Shown here: positions 26,871-33,666 of the stretch, piece by piece
How the letters are laid out: the number at the start of each line of letters is the position of its first letter
Numbering within the stretch: the first letter of the stretch is position 1
From: Spirochaeta cellobiosiphila DSM 17781
GTDB taxonomy: Bacteria > Spirochaetota > Spirochaetia > DSM-17781
DNA length: 64,000 bases
NCBI RefSeq assembly: GCF_000426705.1
Contig: NZ_AUFW01000018.1
Span: forward strand, 62,001-126,000
Reading direction: 5' to 3'
The notes under the pieces: model-generated
What the model was told of the DNA's origin: nothing
Seen by the model: the letters and a program-made list of their open reading frames with translations, nothing else
The model's database searches: none
Position numbers and translations under genes: made by a program

Positions 26871-27825
26871 TATTTGCTCCCCACAACTCTACTACATTGC
26901 GCGAGTCTCTCATGAACCTATATTTATATAATTCGACCCATTTTCTGGTATTCATAAATAATTGCCAATCATGATACAGTTGTCCTTTAAGACCAAACAA
27001 GAAAGGCAACAGATTGTTCATATGTATAATACCATGATCTCCTTGATAGGATACGGCAAGGTTTTTTAGGTAAAAAAGTTTATATTCCTGATCTAAAGTT
27101 GTATCTTCCTGAAAGCTGTCCTCCATATAACTAAATCGTAGTTCACGTCCCCAGCGAATGCTCTTCCCCCACATATAAGCTCTAAATCCAAAATCCATCC
27201 TTTGCCAGTAAGAATTAGCAAATCGAACATCAAAACCTCCTAGTTCTATATAGTCATCTTTGTTGTACAGCCCAATATAATCAAAAGGATATAAGGTTGA
27301 GAAATCATTACCGCCAGGTGTGAGAAATAGTGTTTTAAGTTGTTTTTTGTAGTTAGCAGGAGCAACAAAAGAAGGGAGGAGTTCTTCTTTTGAATTAAAT
27401 AATTGAGGCACCATACATAACTCTTTGTGCTTGATTAGACGATCAAAAATCTTATCTGTCATCAGATGAGGACGTATTTGAAGATCATTCCACACCACCA
27501 AAGCATAAGGTGCTTTTATTTCTAGAAAGGCGATATTTAAAGCTTCTCCAACAGAAATAACTTTAGGAATATTTACAAAACGTAATCGATTATAAGAGGA
27601 TGATAATTCCTCAAGGTCAGTATGTATTTTATTTATTTCAATAGATAAGATTTCACTGAAACAAAGTCGATGTAGTTCTTCAAAGTAATCTTTTCTGAAC
27701 GGGGCACCTCCTCTACTGAGAACAATTAAGGCAGGATTATTATTACTATCTTGTAATGTGAGATCACCAATTACTGTATACACAGTGTTCTCATTCTTAA
27801 AAGTTGAATGTATAATATTCATCAC
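26863..27825 (-). CDS. GT-A-type glycosyltransferase-like protein
   Basis: This 320-residue cytoplasmic protein resembles family-2 glycosyltransferases. It has an N-terminal strand/nucleotide region (PALIVLSRGGAPF), NIPKVISVGEALNIAFLEIKAPYALVVWNDLQI (a D-x-Q in place of the usual DxD), and then a galactosyltransferase-C-like GGFDVRFANSYWQRMDFGFRAYMWGK. It overlaps the spiro-SPASM gene by 29 bases. An in-frame ATG one codon in (27822) is an equal start. Donor and acceptor are unknown; a role in decorating a surface or flagellar component is inferred from the operon. Confidence 0.7.
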   Translation of the reverse strand: MMNIIHSTFKNENTVYTVIGDLTLQDSNNNPALIVLSRGGAPFRKDYFEELHRLCFSEILSIEINKIHTDLEELSSSYNRLRFVNIPKVISVGEALNIAFLEIKAPYALVVWNDLQIRPHLMTDKIFDRLIKHKELCMVPQLFNSKEELLPSFVAPANYKKQLKTLFLTPGGNDFSTLYPFDYIGLYNKDDYIELGGFDVRFANSYWQRMDFGFRAYMWGKSIRWGRELRFSYMEDSFQEDTTLDQEYKLFYLKNLAVSYQGDHGIIHMNNLLPFLFGLKGQLYHDWQLFMNTRKWVELYKYRFMRDSRNVVELWGANNE

Positions 27826-29251
27826 ATTCCTTACATAATGAGGGATATTTTTTATTTACTTGAAGCTGATAATACTCATCACCTTTATTCCAAATATTAG
27901 TTAGGTTGTCGTTGAATATATTACCGAGAACAAAATCTCCTTCAAAGGAATCCTTACAGGGCAGACCAGAGCCATCAACCATAAAATACAATTCCCGTTT
28001 AACATGCCAACAAACTCTTCTTATTAAAGGAGATAAATCAGTCACTTTTCGCTCTTTTAATCGATGACTATAGTGATTATATTTTTGAATAATAATATTC
28101 TCTGTTTTCTCTCGCCATCGACGAAAGAAAGGTTCGAGATGCTCTTCATATTCTTGGAGCCTTGTTACCTGAATATAGAACTCATTAGGATTGTGGGTAA
28201 GCATATAATCACAAAATTGAATAGCCGCATCTAATTTACAGCCACGTATTTTTTCATATAAAGAAGGAACATCAGAATCAAGATAAAGAATCCACTTTAA
28301 TCTAGGAATTGATCCTCCTTTATATAATTCATTTAATAAATCTATATCCCAGGAGGTTCCATTCGTTTCAATAACTAGTTCAATCGTTGGAAATCCCAGA
28401 GTCATCCTAATAATGTCATAAATATGGGGATGTAAAGCCGGTTCCCCCCATAAACCCAAGGTAATAACAGCCTTCGGAGTTAGTCCAACTATACCTTCAA
28501 GAATTGTTTGCCATTGATCTATTGCTATATGCTTTTGCGATTTTAAATGATCAGGAAATTTCTTGTAATAGATATCATATTCCGGATCTTGATTATTGCC
28601 TTGATATATCTGAAAGACATAATGAGAGGGTAAACCTCTTAACAGATATTGATATTCTTCTAAATGATTAATAATTTTTTCATGGTCTTCATTAGTTGCA
28701 GCAGCCAATCGCTCAGCAACAGTAAAATTTTGTAGATTATTACATGTAAGATTTAAACGCAAATATCGATAGTCTATCCCAGATATCTTTGTTTCTATAT
28801 CAAAGGAGTTGATATCAATCATTAAGGTTTCAAAAAAACTATTTCGTTCTATACTTCGCTCTTTCTTCGCTAATTTTTCTAATTGAGGAAGTATAGAAAC
28901 GGATATTATTTCGGGAGAGAGTCCAATGGGATATCCATCAGCAAAACTATATTCTGCAAAATATTTAAAATGGTTATCTAACATCTCCTTAGTTAGATTG
29001 CTATCATAGAAAGGTGAATCGCTAAAACAGTACAAGATAGCATCATAACCTTGTGATATTTCCATCAGCTTTCTTAATAATTCGTCGAACGTTTTTATAT
29101 TTTCTTCTAATGTCTCTACACCTGTTACTTGTTCCAGATCTTTGATATAAGAAAGAACCCTATCAAATGAAGAATCCCCCTTGTTAAACGATTGATGGAT
29201 TAATTGTTGATTGAATCCTATGTTATTAATTACTGCTAATATTTTCATCAT
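27797..29251 (-). CDS. Spiro-SPASM protein: nucleotidyltransferase-like N-domain plus radical-SAM/SPASM-like C-domain lacking the cluster motif
   Basis: This 484-residue protein leads the seven-gene operon. Residues 1-200 resemble the GT-A nucleotidyltransferase fold: YCFSDSPFYD at 74-83 corresponds to the DxP metal motif, and ADGYPIGLSPEI at 104-115 matches the PIGTGVEV region of the SpsF protein two genes on. Residues 208-410 look like a radical-SAM barrel: GLWGEPALHPH (266-276) is its GGEP-type motif. Yet the first strand (PSHYVFQIYQGNNQ) has no CxxxCxxC, so no canonical 4Fe-4S/SAM site is visible. A SPASM-type end follows with Cys414, Cys432, Cys473 and Cys476 and LGNIFNDNLTNIWN. Spiro-SPASM proteins are known as a spirochaete-restricted family; function unknown. 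Confidence 0.82.
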   Translation of the reverse strand: MMKILAVINNIGFNQQLIHQSFNKGDSSFDRVLSYIKDLEQVTGVETLEENIKTFDELLRKLMEISQGYDAILYCFSDSPFYDSNLTKEMLDNHFKYFAEYSFADGYPIGLSPEIISVSILPQLEKLAKKERSIERNSFFETLMIDINSFDIETKISGIDYRYLRLNLTCNNLQNFTVAERLAAATNEDHEKIINHLEEYQYLLRGLPSHYVFQIYQGNNQDPEYDIYYKKFPDHLKSQKHIAIDQWQTILEGIVGLTPKAVITLGLWGEPALHPHIYDIIRMTLGFPTIELVIETNGTSWDIDLLNELYKGGSIPRLKWILYLDSDVPSLYEKIRGCKLDAAIQFCDYMLTHNPNEFYIQVTRLQEYEEHLEPFFRRWREKTENIIIQKYNHYSHRLKERKVTDLSPLIRRVCWHVKRELYFMVDGSGLPCKDSFEGDFVLGNIFNDNLTNIWNKGDEYYQLQVNKKYPSLCKECDEYYTFNF

Positions 29252-29274
29252 ACTTTACCTATCGGTGTTTTCCC

Positions 29275-29304
29275 TTGACAGATTGATTGGTTCATTTCTA
29301 GACT
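29275..29304 (+). promoter_or_regulatory. Promoter of the 29332 lipoprotein gene
   Basis: TTGACA (29275-29280), an 18-base spacer and TAGACT (29299-29304) precede a strong ribosome site GGGAGG (about 29322-29327). Confidence 0.55.
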
Positions 29305-29331
29305 CATATATATTCCCATAAGGGAGGTAAA

Positions 29332-29811
29332 ATGTCACTTATATTGGCTTTTTTATGCATTTTTTTTATAGGATCCTGTCATCAGGACGGTCCTTCTTAT
29401 GATCGACATGTTAAATATCAACTCAAAACCTTGGGCTTTCCTTATCAGATCGATGATGATGGAGATTTTCTTATCTATAGAGCTTTACCTGAAGGTAGGA
29501 AACAAAATGTTTGGGTTTCCTCTGTTCGAGAAAAAGATAGTGGTATTGTCTACAGAGAAATTTTTTCTATGGCTAAAGACTATAAAGGATTAGCGCCCTT
29601 AGAAGTCTCCAATAATTTGCTAATCCAAAATTATTCCGAAAATCGTCTTGGAGCATGGAGTCTACTACAAGTGGATAATTATTATATTTTACTTTATATA
29701 GTTAGGATCCCAGTGAACAACGACTCGAATTGGCTATATACAGCGATTACAGAAACAGCATTATCTGCTGATGATATGGAAAGAAGGCTATCTGATATAG
29801 ATCAATACTAA
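29332..29811 (+). CDS. Small lipoprotein of unknown function
   Basis: This 159-residue protein has a short signal with lipobox IGSC (Cys15). The rest is a compact alpha/beta domain (FPYQIDDDGDFLIYRALPEGRKQNVWVSSV, YREIFSMAKDYKG, LGAWSLLQVDNYYILLYIVRIP) that recalls the YbjN/type-III-chaperone-like fold. I could not match it firmly. It has its own promoter and ribosome site and precedes dsbD by 40 bases, but dsbD seems to have its own promoter too. Confidence 0.7.
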   Translation: MSLILAFLCIFFIGSCHQDGPSYDRHVKYQLKTLGFPYQIDDDGDFLIYRALPEGRKQNVWVSSVREKDSGIVYREIFSMAKDYKGLAPLEVSNNLLIQNYSENRLGAWSLLQVDNYYILLYIVRIPVNNDSNWLYTAITETALSADDMERRLSDIDQY

Positions 29812-29816
29812 GGAAG

Positions 29817-29845
29817 TTGATTACCTTCAATATTCATATTATTCT
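29817..29845 (+). promoter_or_regulatory. Leaderless-type promoter of dsbD
   Basis: TTGATT (29817-29822), a 17-base spacer and TATTCT (29840-29845) end 6 bases before the dsbD ATG (29852). No Shine-Dalgarno sequence lies close to that ATG. Confidence 0.5.
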
Positions 29846-29851
29846 ATATAA

Positions 29852-31522
29852 ATGAACAGACTTACATTTACGCTCATTTTATTTTTTGGTTTTATTTATA
29901 CAGTTTTTTCTCAAACTATTGAATTAGTAGATTACTCTATCTTACATCAGGATGAATACGATTATCTCATGACTGTCGATGTTACAATACCTGAAGGGCT
30001 ATACCAAGGAGAGGATAGACAGTTCTTCAATATCTCTAGTCCAGAAAATAGTCCATGGTTGATCAAAAACATTGTGTATCCTTCAACAAATACAGTAAAA
30101 CATGGTATTCCCTATTATGAAGGAACTATTAGTTTAGAAGTAGAACTTCGTTATATTCCATCAGATACTAGCTCAGAAACAAATTCAGTAAATCTCAATT
30201 ATCAACTCTGTACAGATAAAGGTATTTGCTATTTCCCCAAGGGCTATGAAATAGCGATAGATATAAATCCTACCATAGACACAGGATCAAATAATCTATT
30301 GTACTATTTTCTTTTAGCCTTTATTGGTGGATTAATTCTTAATTTAATGCCTTGTGTCTTTCCCCTATTAACAATAAGAGTGTTGTCCTTTGTTAAAACA
30401 AAAGACGCCAAACCTTTAGAACGGGTTTTCCAGGCAAGCTTATACGGGATTGGGATTGTCATCACCTTTATACTTTTGGCTTTAATAATCATATTACTAA
30501 AAAACACAGGACAATTGGTAGGATGGGGATTTCAATTTCAAAATCCATGGTTTGTCTTTTTCCTTTCATTAGGAATATTTATTTTTAGTCTATCTCTATT
30601 TGATATGTATCACTGGGATTTTTCCCTAATGTCTAAACCACTACAAAAGAAAACATCAGGAAGATGGGGATCTTTTTTCTCAGGGATATTCGCAGTTATT
30701 GTTGCAACGCCATGTACAGCACCATTTATGGGTACAGCATTAGCTTTTGCTTTCACCCAATCAACCCTTATCATCTTAGGAATATTTATTTTTATGGGAA
30801 TAGGTATGATGTTGCCCTATTTGCTACTAAGCTTTTTTCCACAACTGGTAAATAAGCTACCTAAATCTGGTGCCTGGATGGACATCTTTAAGAACATTAT
30901 GGGTTTTATGTTGTTAGGTGTTAGTCTCTACCTACTAAACACCTTAATTTATCTTATAGAACCCAACCAATTTATCAAATCATTATTTTTTATCTTCATA
31001 ATATACATGGAAATGTGGATAGGCAAACGCATATTTACTCCAAAGCATAAAGGAAGAACGAAAATAATAACATTTATTTTTTTACTTATAATAACAATAG
31101 GTTCCGCAGGAACTTTACTTAATTTTCATACCCTTAATGACCAGACTACAGATGTTGAATTAAGTCTCAGACCAGGCTGGAAAGTCTTTTCTGAGAAAGA
31201 ATTTGACAGGTTAAGACAGATGGATACTCCAGTATTTGTTGATTTTTATGCTCAATGGTGTACTAATTGCAAATTTAATGAACTTGCTGTATTCAATACA
31301 GAGAGAGCAGATAATTTATTTAAAGTACTTGGAATACAACCGATGAAGGGAGATTTCACTAAATATGATCCAGTTATTGCAAAATGGTTAAATCAATGGG
31401 GAAAAATAGGACTTCCTGCTTATGGCTTGTATGTTCCAGGACAAGACGAACCAATTTTATTGCCTGAGATACTAACTTTTGATAATTTTGAAGATATTCT
31501 AAGAAAAGGAATGAAGCTATGA
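29852..31522 (+). CDS. dsbD: Thiol:disulfide interchange protein DsbD
   Basis: This 556-residue membrane protein carries reducing power from cytoplasmic thioredoxin to the periplasm. All three parts are present. A signal peptide leads into a periplasmic alpha domain (about 20-140, with QLCTDKGICYFP cysteines). An eight-helix core has paired cysteines LMPCVFPL and ATPCTAPFMG. A C-terminal thioredoxin-like domain (about 440-556) has active site QWCTNCKF. Length is normal (565 in E. coli). It overlaps the rhomboid protease gene by 4 bases. Confidence 0.94.
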   Translation: MNRLTFTLILFFGFIYTVFSQTIELVDYSILHQDEYDYLMTVDVTIPEGLYQGEDRQFFNISSPENSPWLIKNIVYPSTNTVKHGIPYYEGTISLEVELRYIPSDTSSETNSVNLNYQLCTDKGICYFPKGYEIAIDINPTIDTGSNNLLYYFLLAFIGGLILNLMPCVFPLLTIRVLSFVKTKDAKPLERVFQASLYGIGIVITFILLALIIILLKNTGQLVGWGFQFQNPWFVFFLSLGIFIFSLSLFDMYHWDFSLMSKPLQKKTSGRWGSFFSGIFAVIVATPCTAPFMGTALAFAFTQSTLIILGIFIFMGIGMMLPYLLLSFFPQLVNKLPKSGAWMDIFKNIMGFMLLGVSLYLLNTLIYLIEPNQFIKSLFFIFIIYMEMWIGKRIFTPKHKGRTKIITFIFLLIITIGSAGTLLNFHTLNDQTTDVELSLRPGWKVFSEKEFDRLRQMDTPVFVDFYAQWCTNCKFNELAVFNTERADNLFKVLGIQPMKGDFTKYDPVIAKWLNQWGKIGLPAYGLYVPGQDEPILLPEILTFDNFEDILRKGMKL

Positions 31523-32091
31523 AAATAAAATATAATGCACCAATAACTCTTAATTTTGCCTTTATAGCAACTATTGTTTTACTATTGAACTCCTCCGTTT
31601 TACCTGGACTAACAGAAGGTTTATTTGTAGTACCCGGTCAAGGGGGGTTTGCTATTACAAATCCCTTAAGTTATCTAAGGCTATTTACTCATGTGATAGG
31701 TCATGCTAATTGGTCACATCTTCTTGGGAATTTTACTTTTATCTTATTATTAGGACCTGGTCTTGAGGAAAAGTATGGAAGTACAGATCTAATGGTTATG
31801 ATTCTGATAACAGCTTTTATCACAGGAGCTCTTAATTCAATTCTATTCCCTACAGGATTATTAGGAGCCAGTGGAGTCGTTTTTATGATGATTTTATTAA
31901 GCTCATTTACCAATATTCGATCAGGAGAAATTCCCCTGACCTTCATATTGATTTTTTTACTATTCCTTTTAAAAGAAGTGATTAATGCTTTTCAAACAAA
32001 TGACATAAGTGAATTCGCTCACATAGGTGGTGGTATTATAGGAAGCTTGTTCGGCTTTTTTAATCCTTCCAAGGAAAAATCAAATTCTTAA
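31519..32091 (+). CDS. Rhomboid-family intramembrane serine protease
   Basis: This 190-residue protein has six hydrophobic segments and the rhomboid catalytic dyad: Ser118 in GASG and His168 in EFAHIGGG. It also has the HxxxN motif (HLLGN) of the second helix and EKYGS in the next loop. It cleaves membrane-spanning substrates; none can be named. It is coupled to dsbD (ATGA overlap). Its 3' end overlaps the convergent membrane-protein gene by 32 bases. Confidence 0.92.
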   Translation: MKIKYNAPITLNFAFIATIVLLLNSSVLPGLTEGLFVVPGQGGFAITNPLSYLRLFTHVIGHANWSHLLGNFTFILLLGPGLEEKYGSTDLMVMILITAFITGALNSILFPTGLLGASGVVFMMILLSSFTNIRSGEIPLTFILIFLLFLLKEVINAFQTNDISEFAHIGGGIIGSLFGFFNPSKEKSNS

Positions 32092-32836
32092 TAGTTCGAT
32101 GTCCAATCTCTTCTTTATCTTCCATTAATATAATTTTCCATGGGACTTTTTTAGAATTAGTCCCTGGATTCTCTTCTAAATAATCATATTTCTTCATTCT
32201 CATTTTTACGGCTTCTTGTTGAAAGTGGAAGATAGCAGAAATACCAGGAATTAATAGTGCAGTAAAGAGACTAACTAAAAAAATAAATATGCTTACAATA
32301 AAGACTGATATCGAAAAGAAAGTATTATCCATAAAAAAGAGGAAAGCCCTTTTTAGTACGGGTTTAGCTTTATCCTGTGCCTGTATATACATAGGAATAT
32401 AAAACTGAAACACTAATGTAAATAATACAGCTAACCAAACAACCACTACAGCTGCTACTGCGGGCAATAAACCCTCCATTGAAGTATAAAAAGGAAGGCT
32501 AACAAAAGTGACTACAACAAATAAACCAATAAGTAATAGACTCCTAAAAGTTTTACCCATAGTTTGCTTGATATAAGGAAAAAGCTTTGCTAATTCGAAT
32601 CTTCGGCCACCACCGGTAGTATCAAACATCATAAAAGATACACCGCCAGCATACAAGAAAGTAAAAATAATACCAGATACAGTTATAGCAACGGCTAAAG
32701 GAGGTATATTAATCACTAACCGTGGCACTAAAAATGTATAAGCACCAATTAGCATAAAACCTAGATTTAGGAATGCAGCAGAAAACAAGTTATCCCAAAA
32801 GTCATAAAAACTCTTCTTTATCAATAATCCAAACAT
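32060..32836 (-). CDS. Integral membrane protein of unknown function
   Basis: This 258-residue protein has about six transmembrane segments (residues 18-40, 45-70, 100-118, 128-150, 170-200 and others), then a charged cytoplasmic tail ending GHRTIKNLIFPWKD. The layout is reminiscent of YesL/DUF624-like proteins, but I cannot assign it. It lies 36 bases after the queuosine-precursor transporter gene and may be co-transcribed. Its start codon sits at the foot of a hairpin that would hide a GGGGG ribosome site. Confidence 0.7.
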   Translation of the reverse strand: MFGLLIKKSFYDFWDNLFSAAFLNLGFMLIGAYTFLVPRLVINIPPLAVAITVSGIIFTFLYAGGVSFMMFDTTGGGRRFELAKLFPYIKQTMGKTFRSLLLIGLFVVVTFVSLPFYTSMEGLLPAVAAVVVVWLAVLFTLVFQFYIPMYIQAQDKAKPVLKRAFLFFMDNTFFSISVFIVSIFIFLVSLFTALLIPGISAIFHFQQEAVKMRMKKYDYLEENPGTNSKKVPWKIILMEDKEEIGHRTIKNLIFPWKD

Positions 32837-32862
32837 AGGGGAAATATATCACGTCCCCCTAT
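32835..32862 (-). promoter_or_regulatory. Hairpin enclosing ribosome site and start of the 32836 gene
   Basis: On the minus strand ATAGGGG (32856-32862) and CCCCTAT (32835-32841) are inverted copies with a 14-base loop. The 5' arm contains the only purine-rich ribosome-site candidate, and the 3' arm runs into the ATG. The fold could throttle translation. Confidence 0.4.
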
Positions 32863-32872
32863 CGATGGCAAG

Positions 32873-33580
32873 TTAGACTTCTTTAATAATCCCTGATCGT
32901 TTCCAATGTGAAGATAAGTAAACAAGTGGGGTGTCCAATGCAGCAACTATCCACTTAAACAGATATGTTGTAATAAATATTTGCCAAAAAACACTTAGGG
33001 GATATACCCCCCAAAAAGCTATAAAGGTGAATACAGTCGTATCGATTAATTGACTAATCATTGTGCTTGCGTTATTACGCACCCATATATACTTTGTTTG
33101 AGGTAGCCTCTTTTTCCACATATTGTAGCTCCATATGTCATGAAGCTGTGACAACACATAGGCAATAAGACTAGCACCCACAACTCTTGGGAAAAAACCA
33201 AACAAGGTTACTAAACTCTCTTGAGAAAAGTCCGAAGATTCTGGTGTAAACCAAAGAGCGATATTCATAAGTAAAGTGATGCTTACCAACGATATGAAAC
33301 CTAATATGACCGCCCTACGGGCATCTTTTTCATTATAGTTCTCGCTTAATATGTCTGTGACAAGAAAACTTGAAGCATAAACAATATTGCCCAAAGTGGT
33401 TGTCAAACCAAATAATTCAACTGTTTTAAGAACCTGAATATTTGCAACAATAGCGGATATAGGTACCCACATAAACAACCCTAATCGACCAAATAAACGG
33501 TACAATAATAAAATAAAACCAAAATTTACAGCTAGCATTATTACCCAAAGGACTTCATTGGGCATTGAAATGAGAGACAT
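32873..33580 (-). CDS. yhhQ: Queuosine precursor transporter, VUT/YhhQ family
   Basis: This 235-residue membrane protein has six helices and the YhhQ landmarks ASSFLVTDILSENYNEKDARRAV and RNNASTMISQLIDTTVFTFIAFWG. The family imports preQ0/preQ1 or queuine for tRNA modification. The ribosome site GGAGG (33588-33592) lies 7 bases from the ATG and is part of a preQ1-I riboswitch directly upstream, which independently supports the function. Confidence 0.92.
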   Translation of the reverse strand: MSLISMPNEVLWVIMLAVNFGFILLLYRLFGRLGLFMWVPISAIVANIQVLKTVELFGLTTTLGNIVYASSFLVTDILSENYNEKDARRAVILGFISLVSITLLMNIALWFTPESSDFSQESLVTLFGFFPRVVGASLIAYVLSQLHDIWSYNMWKKRLPQTKYIWVRNNASTMISQLIDTTVFTFIAFWGVYPLSVFWQIFITTYLFKWIVAALDTPLVYLSSHWKRSGIIKEV

Positions 33581-33585
33581 AAGTA

Positions 33586-33636
33586 TTCCTCCGTCGTTTT
33601 GTTAAGGCGGGTAACTGCGACCGCCGGGGAATACTT
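33586..33636 (-). promoter_or_regulatory. PreQ1-I riboswitch controlling yhhQ
   Basis: Read on the minus strand: stem P1 GGCGG (33621-33625) pairs with CCGCC (33606-33610). Its loop holds TCGCAGTTACC, and the A-rich tail TTAACAAAACGACGG leads into the ribosome site GGAGG. The loop and tail closely match the class I aptamer known from Thermoanaerobacter tengcongensis (UCGCAGU...UUAACAAAAC). Control should be translational, preQ1 binding hiding the ribosome site. A further perfect inverted repeat, AAGTATTCC (33628-33636) with GGAATACTT (33581-33589), encloses the aptamer. Confidence 0.9.
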
Positions 33637-33662
33637 ATGCCATGAAATCAAAAAAGGTACAA
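33634..33662 (-). promoter_or_regulatory. Candidate promoter of the yhhQ riboswitch transcript
   Basis: On the minus strand TTGTAC (33657-33662), a 17-base spacer and CATAAG (33634-33639) lie just upstream of the aptamer, within 10 bases before the tex stop. If used, transcription would begin within the 5' arm of the outer inverted repeat. Confidence 0.4.
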
Positions 33663-33666
33663 GGAC

